This document shows positions 24,101-33,892 of a stretch of 64,000 nucleotides of DNA, in pieces. The DNA is from Apostichopus japonicus (lineage: Eukaryota > Echinodermata > Holothuroidea > Aspidochirotida > Stichopodidae). The position numbers were made by a program, and so were the translations under genes. Where the stretch lies: contig NC_092573.1 in the NCBI RefSeq assembly GCF_037975245.1, positions 12,335,001 to 12,399,000 on the forward strand, read 5' to 3'. Positions within the stretch are counted from its first letter, which is position 1. The number at the start of each line of letters is the position of its first letter. The notes beneath the pieces are model-generated. The model had not been told where the DNA came from, did no database searches, and was given only the letters and a program-made list of their open reading frames with translations.

Positions 24101-27100
24101 TGTGTTGCTCATAAGTACAAGAAACAAAATAACTGGATTTGCATTGCAATTTGCTACTTACTATTAAATCTTCAACTGCTAACCAATTTGATATTGATTA
24201 GCACTTTCATTAGACAGTAATGCTTTTTGATTGATATTGCAAACTGTAAACTGTTACAATGAAAATTTGAAGTAGTATTCAACTTTGGCATACCAATTTG
24301 TCCCTTGCAGAATACCTTCAGACTGTGATAATTTCTTATCTTAAAGCTTCCCTGAAATTTCAAATATGAATACTATAGTGACTTCCTCCTGTCAAATATC
24401 CCAAAACTTTCCACTACTGTAGGGGGAAAGCCATGAGGAGAGGTTATGACAATGTACATACATTCATACAAGAATGTTTTATGTGCATATATTATCCTTG
24501 GAACTACCCAAGTACCAATAAGTTCCAAATGGGGTTCACACATCATATTATGCCAATAAGGCTCCTTCATGAAATGGTAATAAACATGCTGCTGATAGGC
24601 AAATTTTTCTGGACAACAATCTTTTTGCAATCGTGTACAAGAAGCATTTATACTTACCTTCATCTCTTTCACCAATCACATTCAGTTTAACTGCTTTATC
24701 TTCCATCTGCTCTTCTTCTATATCACCGTCAATGTCCACCCAGTCGTCAAAGTCTTTATCAAAGACCTGAAGCCGAAATTTCTTTATCCCAAATTGAGAT
24801 TTGATTTCTGGTTCTACATCACTTGCACTACATAAGAAAACCCTTTTTCTGGATCCATAAGTTACATGGTACCGTTTAAGTGCTTCACTGAAGACACAAA
24901 TATATAGAAACTAAAAAGTTGTTTCTTCTAACCTTTGAAGTTCAAAGTAACAATGATAAGGAATGAGATGCTCTATTTTAAGTATTAATGTTTCTCTAAA
25001 CAAAGTACTTAAGTGTTACCATTCTCTGATTTTGATTTGTGTAAATTGATAAGGGTAAATGACAAGCAAAATCTTCATAAGCAAATATGACCCATTTTTG
25101 TTGAAAACACAATACATAGCTATGGAAATGTTGACTGTAACCAATAGTGCGCAAAACCATCAAAACAAAATACACTTTACCACCTTTGATAAAGATTGCA
25201 TCTATTTTGCCAAATTCATGCAACCTATTTTCTCTTGCCTCTAGAACCATGCAACAACCTTTTGCATACAATGAACTGTGTAATTCAACAAAAGCTAATG
25301 TATGCACTTCTTCAATGCTTGGAAATTGACTTTTCAAAGCTCTCTGAATCCCATCACAAAACTGATGTAACTTTTGAATGTCCCCTCCTGAGTTGGATGT
25401 CATTTTGTCATCCAAAAAATTCTGACCAGCTCCATAATAGCACATAAGTAATTGATGATGCCTTGCCAATGTCTTACACAAATTCCGCCTGTTTTTCTGC
25501 CTATTGGCAATTTCTTTGAAATATGCATGTTTAGCTTCAAACCTCATTGTCCAGCAGTGAACAAGAGGTCCATATTTCAATATTGAACGAGGGTAATGCA
25601 ATAAGTAATGACTTTTGGGTTTAATTCTATCTTCAGGAAAGAGCTCTTTCAGAGCAACCAGAAATCCATGCACCAAATATTCCAAGTATGCAACCATTTC
25701 ACATGGTATAGAGGGAGCAAATGTAATTTCACAAATATCCATAAGTGACAAAAATAGTTCCCAGTATTCATTTCCCTCTGGAATTGAGCTTCCTATGATT
25801 AAAGGCAATAATCTCATCAGGCACCATGTTTGAGATGCTGTTTGTTTGATTTTGAAACTTCCCAGGTTAGCAGTGGTATTGCAAGTTGGTTTGCTTTTCT
25901 GATCACTTTTTCCAAAGGGAAAAAGTTTCAAAGCACTGTTAAAAGATTCCAAAGTGAAAAAGCCATCCTGAATAAATGTTGTCACAACCTTCGTCATTAA
26001 TTCTGGAACAAGTCCTTCGAGCAAATCATGAGCTGGATCAGGTGGTAGACAACTGATTACATCAAAGTATTGCAAATCTGACAAAACAGATTTAGAAGCT
26101 ACTCCATAAACATGCCTAAGACCTTGATTTTCCATAACTAACTGCACCTGATGTTTGTGACCAACACTTGTTCTTTCGATTAAACTGGATGAATCAAAAT
26201 GATCTTGAATGTCATTACTACTTGCCATGCAAAATCTACATATTCTACCAGCATGAAAATGTTGCTGAAAGCCTCCTAACTGATGTGCTGCCAAGTTATC
26301 CATGGAAACCAAACTAATGCAACCCTTGAATGTAAACTCCTCCTGGTTTAAAGTTGTTATTGTCACCCCCTTACTTTCTAAGACTTTAACATCCTCAAGA
26401 AGCGGTTTGAGCACTTTCCCAAAGCCATACTGTTTTATTAATCTTGTACAGCAGAGGCAAACAAGCTGAATTGATGACAATTTTGACCGAAACTTTGGGG
26501 ATAAATTTCCAAGAACAAAATAAAATGCAGCAACTTTGTAGCTGTTAGCTTTATTTCTAAGTGGGTTCACCACACCAAAATCATCATAATAAAAATGAAC
26601 TTGGAGTGCATGTGGCTCCAAAGAGAATAGGGGATGATTTTGAAATGCTTCACCATCACAGTAATCCTCATATCGCTTGTCCCCATGTCTAGAACGGGAC
26701 TTCAGAACTTCTGCTAAAATATCATCATGACTTAAAAGACTTTTTAGAGTATCAAGCAATGGTACATAAATGAATGTATCATCTTTCCCACAGGTGGAAC
26801 CTAGCACATGTTCAACTGGCTCAACTAAACCAAAATGCTCCTTATAAAAAGCTGTCTGTTTATAGTCTGAGGCCAACTTTTCAAAGATGTTATTTTTCTT
26901 TTCAAACTTTTCATCGATAAAGTTAAAGATATCAGGATTTTTAGCCACTGTGAAACCAGAAGCTGAAAGTTTTTCTTTGATCTCTGTGCTATCATCCCTT
27001 GAACTGTTATAGATGAGTTCAGATAGCTCTAATATTATGCTATTTGTAACAGTAAGTGGTAGTTTATGCTTCTCTTTCATGCCTAAGATGAAAAGAGCAA

Positions 27101-27886
27101 AGTCTCTTTCCGTGGATCTTTCACCGATTTCTCTGATGTGTGATCCATCACCCAGAGCAGCAGCATCGATAGCACTTATTCCAGTTGATTCTGCAAGACT
27201 ATTTTTATGCGAATTATGAGTCACATCATCAACTTCTAAACCAATGTTTTCCGTCACTAGACTTGTGCCTACTTCAGTATCCTCATGCCCACCAGAGTTA
27301 CTGTCATGCCTTATGTTAACATCGAACACTCTTTTATGAAATTTCCGCAGATGGGAATAAAACGTGCTGAACACCCGATATTTTCTTTCACAACCATCTA
27401 TTCCACATCTTATGGAGAAGTTGGGTTCAATACTATGTGAGAATCTTATGTGATGTAACAACTTTTTGAAAGTAATGGTCCTGAAAGTGTTACATATTGA
27501 ACAACTTTGCATCTGCAAGGATGCCATAAGGCCTAATCTAACAAAACCTTGGCTAGGCTTTATTAGGATGGCTTGGCATAAGTACTGGACAAACCTCACA
27601 GCATTAATGCACACTCAGTTTTAATAGTTCAGTCTTGGCCTGCGCTAGCTAGGCTTATAAACTTTGATACAATGGTAGGCCACAGTGTAGGCCCTGCATT
27701 GTACTAGTGGCTGTTACTTGTAAGACATAGCCTAGGCTTAGTTATAAAGTCTTCTAATCTTATATAGGCGAATAAGTAGCAGAACAGTTAGGCTAGTAAA
27801 GCCTAGGCATAACAGTTATTTAATCTGTACTTTTATAAACCAAACAACTCTTTCAAGGGCTTAACGTCAACTTACACTTGTGACAT
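18111..27886 (-). CDS. Transposon accessory protein, nine exons, 502 residues
   Basis: Exons on the minus strand: 27886-27876, 24887-24658, 24017-23909, 23256-23089, 22071-21978, 21051-20707, 20031-19851, 19324-19239, 18395-18111. Every intron is GT..AG, all eight junctions agree in phase, and the total is 1509 bp. Exon 2 gives a compact PB1/ubiquitin-like stretch (FRLQVFDKDFDDWVDIDGDI). Exon 3 is Ser-rich. Exons 4-6 are basic and charged, with a YPTTDQYNTAAKAVI helix and the signature LMALTFGERRRLVLEEKPPI. Exon 9 holds TPVITYTGDPLDP and FPEAVLILLATYYVFNIQY. I recall the same order of motifs in widespread uncharacterised animal proteins. The role is unknown; binding of the subterminal repeats, like plant TnpA, is an inference. 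Intron 1 contains the whole transposase exon. Confidence 0.82.
24996..27527 (-). CDS. CACTA-like transposase, single exon, 843 residues
   Basis: I start at MASLQMQSCSICNTF because zinc-finger-like motifs begin there; an in-frame start 29 codons upstream also exists. Residues 1-60 hold two C2H2-like motifs (CSICNTF..HHIRFSH and CGIDGCERKYRVF..HLRKFH). Near residues 495-506 lies PPDPAHDLLEGLVPELM, recalling the D-x-M-H-x-E region of EnSpm-type transposases. Near residue 656 is WTMRFEAKHAYFKE, where the Glu is a candidate third catalytic acid. The end ..VTLKYFV is complete with a stop 109 bp before exon 2 of the accessory gene. No frameshift or stop occurs inside. Animal proteins with zinc finger, HDLLEG and RFEAKH blocks are commonly annotated as uncharacterised. 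Expected to act in the nucleus by cutting at the terminal repeats. Confidence 0.85.
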   Translation of the reverse strand: MASLQMQSCSICNTFRTITFKKLLHHIRFSHSIEPNFSIRCGIDGCERKYRVFSTFYSHLRKFHKRVFDVNIRHDSNSGGHEDTEVGTSLVTENIGLEVDDVTHNSHKNSLAESTGISAIDAAALGDGSHIREIGERSTERDFALFILGMKEKHKLPLTVTNSIILELSELIYNSSRDDSTEIKEKLSASGFTVAKNPDIFNFIDEKFEKKNNIFEKLASDYKQTAFYKEHFGLVEPVEHVLGSTCGKDDTFIYVPLLDTLKSLLSHDDILAEVLKSRSRHGDKRYEDYCDGEAFQNHPLFSLEPHALQVHFYYDDFGVVNPLRNKANSYKVAAFYFVLGNLSPKFRSKLSSIQLVCLCCTRLIKQYGFGKVLKPLLEDVKVLESKGVTITTLNQEEFTFKGCISLVSMDNLAAHQLGGFQQHFHAGRICRFCMASSNDIQDHFDSSSLIERTSVGHKHQVQLVMENQGLRHVYGVASKSVLSDLQYFDVISCLPPDPAHDLLEGLVPELMTKVVTTFIQDGFFTLESFNSALKLFPFGKSDQKSKPTCNTTANLGSFKIKQTASQTWCLMRLLPLIIGSSIPEGNEYWELFLSLMDICEITFAPSIPCEMVAYLEYLVHGFLVALKELFPEDRIKPKSHYLLHYPRSILKYGPLVHCWTMRFEAKHAYFKEIANRQKNRRNLCKTLARHHQLLMCYYGAGQNFLDDKMTSNSGGDIQKLHQFCDGIQRALKSQFPSIEEVHTLAFVELHSSLYAKGCCMVLEARENRLHEFGKIDAIFIKGGKVYFVLMVLRTIGYSQHFHSYVLCFQQKWVIFAYEDFACHLPLSIYTNQNQRMVTLKYFV

Positions 27887-28689
27887 GTTGCTTTAGATTC
27901 ATATAAAAATACAAGCGGCCGTTGAAGGTGAAGTCCAGTCGTGTCAAGTCTCGTCAAATGTGACGGCGAAGCGCTTCTGCGGGAACAAACTAAGAAATAC
28001 TAGGACTGGTCGCCAAGCAGTGCAGTGATGACAGTATACTGTATACTGTACTGTACGTACGTAGGTCTAAGGCATTGTGTTAGCGCCAAGCGCCAAGCGC
28101 GAACGAACCACCCTTTGTGAAAGAAAACTTGTCATTGGCTTAAAGTTTGAATCTTTCATTTGATATTATGTGGGGTTCTTTCTAATTTTTCAGATATGCA
28201 CCCATTTTCTGGAATACCAACTTTGAATCTTTTACATTTTTACCAATATTTATTACCACATCCACATTCTTGAAAGGCTGTATTCAGTGAATTAATGTAA
28301 AGTAGTGTTTTAGGAAATTTGTTTTTAACCAATGAGAAGTAAGAACACTTCTGAGACGTATAGTCTGCCATTATTCTCTCGGCGCGGCCTGGCTGCAAAC
28401 GTAACTTTTATTTCTAGTACGAATGAGTACATCATTGTAGAAAATTCTATAGAAGTCACAATGAAAAAAATGTTTCAGCTATGGTCGACGTTTAAGGGCC
28501 AGGCATTGTTATCATCCGTTGTGGGGATAAATGTATGCTGGCCGTGCGAAAAAGCACAAAACACTTAAACGTACACAATCATGACAAAAATATTGTTCCA
28601 GCTAGCTCAAGCTGTACTTCTAAGAATATTTTGTAAACAAGTGTCTCGAGAAATACTCACGTTTAGGCTCTATCAGTTTGAATTGTGAG
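27887..28689 (-). promoter_or_regulatory. Shared upstream region of both transposon genes
   Basis: This lies 5' of exon 1 of the accessory gene and of the transposase start. It has a GC-richer patch (27910-28110) with GCGCCAAGCGCCAAGCGCG at 28084-28102, which stands out in an otherwise AT-rich element. A promoter is an inference from position; no TATA box is clear. Confidence 0.4.
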
Positions 28690-29054
28690 CAAGGGCGTAG
28701 GAACCGGGGGGCTGGGGGGGCGCCAGCCCCCCCAGTGAAAAATGTGGAGGGGCGGAAGTATCATTCCGCCCCCCCGGTTCGCAGGTCAGAAAACCCCTTT
28801 TTCATTTCCAAATGAGAAAAAAATCTCATTTGGAGCACCAAATTGCATCTAGGGCCAGTTGAAAATACAAAATTAAGTTTACAAAATGGAGTGGGTGTTG
28901 AAGTGTGCTATATTGCACCAAATTGCATCTGAGGCCACCTGGAAATGCAAAAAATTCCAAAGGGGAGGGGGACACCCCCTCCCCTTAAACCCCTCCCCCA
29001 GGCCGGCCTTCAGTCTTCAGCCCCCCCACTCAAAAGTACCTTCCTACGCCACTG
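28690..29054. mobile_element. hAT-like MITE nested in the transposon
   Basis: Eight-base duplications ATTGTGAG flank it (28682-28689 and 29055-29062). The ends are CAAGGGCGTAGGAA and, inverted, CAGTGGCGTAGGAA. Both the 8-bp duplication and the CAGNGGCGTAGG-type ends are typical of hAT elements. The interior is G/C-tract rich and has no coding capacity. The same end family is seen at 59647-60563. Confidence 0.85.
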
Positions 29055-29062
29055 ATTGTGAG

Positions 29063-30432
29063 TCAAACCGTCTTCATGGGCCAATCCAGAAGGGGAGGGA
29101 TTCAGTGTTTCGAGAAAATGATCGCAGTAGCTTATATACTTTCCGTTGTTTTGTTATGTACATAACGTACGGGACTACCTTCGTTGAGGGGGGGGGGGGT
29201 TGGTCTGACGCAACACAAGCTAGCATGCTCGAAAAAGAGCGGCTGGTCTGAAGAAAAGGGTACCTTCTGATCGATGGGTTGCAAACCTTCACCCCGTCTC
29301 ATACGCGCCCATGGTTAGACCTATGTAGATCTTATAGATAATTGTCTGCACCCCTTAATCAGGTGTTGGTATTTATAGGTTGGGCGCCGCTCCTTATCTG
29401 TTCATTACCTCAGGATCATTTGCTATTTTGACTGTATTAGTTAGTCTTGCCTTATTAAACTTTCACGAAACTTCATATAGGCCTATCCTACGACTCCATT
29501 CATATCCTCTCACCCCCACATAAGAAACAGTTATTATTTTACTAATAACCATGCAGACATTTCCACGGGGAAATTCGGGGATACTCCATATATCTGTGCA
29601 GTTTGCCGTATATTTATAACACGATATAGGCTATTAATAAATAAATGTCAAGCTAAACAGCTGGCCTATTGTCGCCCCAATTCCTTTTGACAGTAATTTG
29701 CATTGGTTGTTGGGACTTTAGAAATTGGGCCTATAGTCGCCGGGGCAGCTCTGTGTTCCAAAATGTACATGTAGGGTACTATAGGGTGCATACAAATAAT
29801 GACGGGCTAAGACCCGAAAATACTGGTAGTGATATATATTAACCCATGAACGAGTAAATTTATACTTCAGTACATAAATACTGGGTGATAATTCCCCCAG
29901 GGTGGCATTTTAAACTAATCACAAGTGTATAGAACAAATACAACCACATGAAGTGTATAAATAGCTCTTATCTTGTGTGATTCTACCCTCTTACGATACT
30001 TCAAAATAAGTGTTGTTGGTGTTATACCCTTTTTGATTTAAAACAACATACTAAGAAGGGTTATTTTACACCTTGTTACTAAGGTATACATTATTCGTGC
30101 AAAGTACATGTTATGTGGGTAAAATTACCCTATTGGTTAAAAAGGGTACTTTTTTGAAAAGTGAGTGTAAAATAAGCACTGTAAATGTGTAAATGTACAT
30201 AAATCATTGTGTCTTATTACACGCACAGTATGTAAATTTACCCACAAAGATCAGAAATACACAAACCGGCTTTACCTCGGGGTATATGTACACGTTAATC
30301 GGGTAATGGCCAAGGCAATGGTTATGTTTACACTTTGTGATGGTATAACTACATTGTGGATGTTTATTATACACTTTTCCAGTGTTTAATAACAATCCAT
30401 GTGTTAAAATACCTGACAACAGTGTAGAACTA
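29063..30432. other. Non-coding right interior of the transposon
   Basis: From about 30040 the words GGGTAA and TTTACCC become frequent (for example at 30116-30160 and 30234-30243), matching the motif in the left 77-bp repeats. A G tract lies at 29188-29200. No exon was found. Confidence 0.5.
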
Positions 30433-30452
30433 CCCGTTTATTTTTTAGAGTG
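30433..30452 (-). repeat. Right terminal inverted repeat of the 15.3-kb element
   Basis: Read inward from 30452 it is CACTCTAAAAAATAAACGGG, pairing imperfectly with the left end. TA at 30453-30454 completes the target duplication, and the flank then continues exactly as copy 2 does at 57539. Confidence 0.88.
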
Positions 30453-30657
30453 TACATGTTAACGTTACTGTATCCTAGTTAGCGAAATTTTACCAACATA
30501 CGGTGATTTGCACCGAAGGCCTAATGGATGATTAATCTAACGAATACATGTAGGCCTATAGTCTACCATTGCAAATGTAACACCCCAGGTGTATTAATAG
30601 CTGCTTGGTCGATTTCCTGGCCCTGGTTTATCATCATCCAAAACACGTAACATATAC

Positions 30658-32678
30658 CGAGACTGCCCTCGTGCGCATTCAGAATGATGTGATGGTAGCT
30701 CTTGGAGTTCAGAAAGCGTGCCCGATGGTTCTGTTAGACCTTTCGGCCGCTTTTGATACGGTTGACCACCTCCAGCTTCTTACTACACTCAGTGACCTTG
30801 GTGTTAAAAGTAGCGCCTTAAAGTGGATGACATCATACCTCAGTGATCGCCAACAGATTGTGTGCCTGGGAAAGGATTCTTCTGACCCTCAGACGTTAGA
30901 ATGTGGCGTGCCCCAGGGTTCGGTCCTGGGGCCTGTGCTCTTCACGGTATACACGTCTTCACTGGGTCAGCTACTTTGCTCACAGGACATGGACTTTTAG
31001 ATGTTTCTATGGAGAAACTAATCTAAAGTATAAAAAGATCGACATACCTTTAAATACTATGTCCTTTCACCGTTCATATCCTGGATTGTTGCTAACGCTG
31101 GAATCCTCAGGATAAGTCAGCTGGTGTTGAAGTTACCAGACTCTGTATATGATCGAAGGCTAGATGCTAAATGATGGCGCTATGACGCTAAATAATATAC
31201 GGTTCCCGCGATCCAGTGGCTTCTAGTAAATAGATGGTATATGCTGTATCGCGTGAACGCTTTCGCGACCGAATAGCTTCCAAGTACTAAAATGGTATAT
31301 GGAATAACGCGTAAACACTCTACGAATCGGTGGCGAATATTTTCGCCAGCCCCTTTTAGAAGTGTTGATGCTCACGCTACATCTAGGTTATAATAAAATA
31401 TAAGTCCTCGCTCGGCGCGATGGCTATAGATATAAGTAAAAGTGGGTAAGGCGGACCTACGTATAAGTGCTATAGGTAGAATCAACGGTAGGCTATATAT
31501 AATTAGTAACGCTAAAATGTTCCTCGAAGATAAGTTGAATTTAAGGTTGGATAAAGTGTCCTCGGGTAAAATCCACAGATAAAAATAAACGTTCTGTGAA
31601 AAGATCCTTAAATATACTAAGATCCGAGAATCAATCGCTGTAGAAGTCGTTCGCCACAATATATATACGGGTGGCCAGGTCAATCGCTCGCGTCGCTCGT
31701 CGGTTGTGTCCACGCTTCCCAAAAACTTTCTAACCCCTGAAAATCAGGGACTTCCGGAAACCCGTCACGGAATGTTCAATTCTAAAGGAGGGTGGACGAA
31801 ACCAAATCACTACAGACTATCACTTATATGCAGACGACTCGAGTCTCTATCTTATGTTCCATCCCAATGACATTACTATCACTGTGCACCGTCTAGAGAA
31901 GTGCATAATCTCAGTTCGGCAATGGATGTCACACAAATGCCTGAAAATGAATGACTCAAAGACTGAGGTGCTTCTAATATCATCAAAGCATCTGGCCAGA
32001 AAGATAGAGTGTCCAAGCCTCATTATTGGTGACCATCAGGTGGAGCCTAGTGATGTGGCAAAGAGCATCGGTGTCATAATGGACAAGCATGCCTCTATGG
32101 AAGACCATATAACATCTGTGTGTCGGTCTGCTCAGTACCATGTCTACAACATCGGAAGAATACGAAAATACCTCACCAGAGAAGCCACAGAGCAGTTAAT
32201 CCATGCTTTCATAACATCTAAACTGGATTACTGCAATGCACTTTTATGTGGACTACCAGTTAAACAAATAAAACAACTGCAAAGGCTCCAAAACATAGCA
32301 GCAAGGATCGTTACACTAACAAAAACATCTAGTCATATTACCCCAATATTGCATGAACTTCATTGGCTGCCAGTATCACAGCGGATTAGATTCAAAGTCC
32401 TTCTTCTTGTGTTCAAGTGCCAGAACAACATGGCACCTCCATACCTGCAAGATCTGATCCGTCTTTATCAGCCAACAAGAGCCCTACGTTCTTCTGGTCA
32501 TAGTCGTCTGGAGGTTCCGATCACCAAGACAAACAGCTATGGGAACAGAGCTTTTTACGTGGCTGGGCCACGCCTCTGGAACGAGCTGCCAGCTGAACTT
32601 AGAACTGTTTCTAGTCTAACGACCTTTAAATCAAAGCTGAAAACCTTCCTTTTTAGACAGCATTTTTGCAATATATAA
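30658..32678 (+). pseudogene. LINE reverse transcriptase remnant, split by an insertion
   Basis: The first part (30658-30995) carries the RT blocks VLLDLSAAFDTVDH and CGVPQGSVLGPVLF. The second part (31819-32678) starts in the catalytic YADD block and runs to a natural stop after a C-terminal region ending KTFLFRQHF. An 819-bp insert separates them just before YADD. The upstream endonuclease domain is missing because of 5' truncation. Non-functional. Confidence 0.88.
30996..31814. mobile_element. Unclassified 819-bp insert inside the LINE
   Basis: GACT occurs at 30992-30995 and again at 31815-31818, and skipping the insert plus one GACT brings the LINE frame back exactly, so the borders are precise. 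The ends (TTTAGATG.. and ..CACTACA) are not clearly inverted, and the right end CA would suit an LTR but the left end does not start TG. It has no coding capacity. The class is unknown. Confidence 0.7.
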
Positions 32679-32889
32679 ACTGTGTATTTTAAATTTCTTT
32701 CATGTGCAATACTCAAACGTGCATGCTTTTTATTTTTCATACTCATTTATATTGTATTTAATTCTGCATTTTTACTACATATTTTGTGTCATATTTTTAT
32801 ATTTCTTTATTTGCTGTTACGTAGCGTTTTAGAGCACTTTTGTGGATTTTACGCTTTACAAAATAAATTATTATTATTATTATATATAC

Positions 32890-33440
32890 TATACCCGGCC
32901 ATAGTATATAATAATGCTATACCACAATAATAACGAATAGGTGCTATATGTTGCAAGAGCTGAAGTAGTACAGATAACCACGGAGTTGCGGATAAATACG
33001 GTTAACATTTGTTGCTTTCAACTTTTTTGCAGGATGTTGTTAACTTAAATGCGTTCAAATGTTACCTGTCTTGTTTAATTCGAGAAAAACGAACCAAAGT
33101 AGAGAATTTTACGTATTGCTTCGAACAGGGACGTAGCTAAGGCCTGATGATTAGGGGGTGTAGTGGTTGAAATTCCAACTGGATGGGTTTTGAAGCCAGA
33201 AAATTCTGACTGCTGCCTTGTACACCCCCCCCCCCCCCCCCGCGCTACTCGTCAACGAAACGGTCAGTCAGACACCCCATCTTTCGTGACTGCACTTTTG
33301 TTCCGAACTTTTTCTCGATACATTTGTACCCACTGGCCCTCACTTCACAAACTTATTAATCACTTGGTTAATCAAGTAAGCAACTGAGTATAAGTTATTT
33401 GCTTGAAGGCTACACAGACTTCTAACTACAAAAGCTATGT
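32890..33440. other. Right end of duplicate copy 1
   Basis: This matches about 57744-58294. It includes a C tract at 33225-33241 inside a stretch that begins GGGACGTAGCTAAGG, the type of end seen in old hAT-like elements. Homology to copy 2 stops near AAGCTATGTTAGTGTA. Confidence 0.65.
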
Positions 33441-33639
33441 TAGTGTAGCAAAGGGGAAACCTTTTTTATTTCAGCAAATTATATTCGACGACATAGTGAA
33501 TTACCAAAAAATAACAATCTGCCTATCATCTTCGTCAAGGACCAATAGAGGTCTTAGAAATAACATACAGTTTTCAGTGGTTGCGGTTCTCACGTAGGCC
33601 TTCATATAAATTCGATATGGACAAATTCGGTGGCGATAT

Positions 33640-33768
33640 ACGCCAACCTGTATTAACTAATAACCTGATAGTTAACTCTGCTCTAAGATGAATAGACAAA
33701 TAGACAAAGTTCGCAGATAAAACAACTACAGCCGTGACTAAAACTAGTAGTGTTTTCTTGGCAGCCAT
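33640..33768 (-). CDS. Possible first exon with membrane anchor (weak)
   Basis: From the ATG at 33768 the frame reads MAAKKTLLVLVTAVVVLSAN and continues FVYLSIHLRAEL, a short basic start followed by one hydrophobic segment, as in signal-anchor proteins. Candidate donors follow (ATCAG|GTTATT, ACAG|GTTGGC). No second exon is visible, so this may be chance. Confidence 0.22.
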
Positions 33769-33846
33769 ATGCATTTAAAATAGCTGTAAAGGGCGCCAAT
33801 ATTCAATTTAAGTCAGTCTGACTCTGCCAATGAGAAACCATAGCCG

Positions 33847-33892
33847 GGAAATATCCCTAGGGCGGGGAGGAAATATCCCTAGGGCGGGGAGG
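33847..33892. repeat. Two-unit tandem repeat
   Basis: GGAAATATCCCTAGGGCGGG occurs twice in a row with a 23-bp period. It includes an AT-to-GC palindromic word CCCTAGGG. Confidence 0.8.

Larger units (their letters stand above)
15137..30452. mobile_element. Autonomous two-gene CACTA/EnSpm-like DNA transposon, 15.3 kb
   Basis: Both ends are defined by comparison with the empty site in copy 2 (TA at 57537-57538). Here TA (15135-15136) precedes CACTGTAAAAACT and TA (30453-30454) follows TTTTTTAGAGTG. The terminal inverted repeats start CACTGTAAAAA and CACTCTAAAAA and are imperfect over about 20 bp. Inside are 77-bp subterminal repeats (left), a transposase gene, a nine-exon accessory gene and a nested hAT-like MITE (28690-29054). 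Starting with CACT and having a subterminal repeat zone fits the CMC (CACTA-Mirage-Chapaev) group. A 2-bp TA duplication differs from the 3 bp usual in plant EnSpm and is closer to what is described for Mirage. The open transposase and accessory frames suggest recent activity. Confidence 0.9.
30658..32883 (+). mobile_element. 5'-truncated non-LTR retrotransposon (LINE)
   Basis: It is absent from copy 2, where the flanks join at CATATAC (about 57737). Flanking ATATAC words at 30652-30657 and 32884-32889 are the likely target duplication. The 3' end is CGCTTTACAAAATAAA followed by an ATT repeat, a tail type seen in CR1/L2/Rex-like LINEs. The insertion starts in the middle of the reverse transcriptase, so it was incomplete on arrival. 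Confidence 0.85.
1..33440. repeat. Segmental duplicate, copy 1 (left end cut by window)
   Basis: This stretch repeats at about 37430-58294 in the same orientation. By eye the match is near-identical across kilobases, with scattered substitutions and small indels. Copy 1 differs from copy 2 by a 15.3-kb transposon at 15137-30452, a LINE fragment at 30658-32883, and lack of the insertions found near 38457-43297 and 43876-44222. The match ends near 33440, where copy 1 continues with text absent from copy 2. Whether this is a real tandem duplication or two alleles assembled in line cannot be told from the sequence. Confidence 0.93.

Noticed and set aside
27528-27614. Transposase start 29 codons further upstream
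   Set aside because: The upstream extension has no recognisable motif, and the zinc-finger-like block starts right after the ATG at 27527. The longer form cannot be excluded.
30996-31814. Solo LTR
   Set aside because: The target duplication (GACT) and a right end in CA would fit, but the left end does not begin TG and no LTR-like signals are convincing. Left as unclassified.
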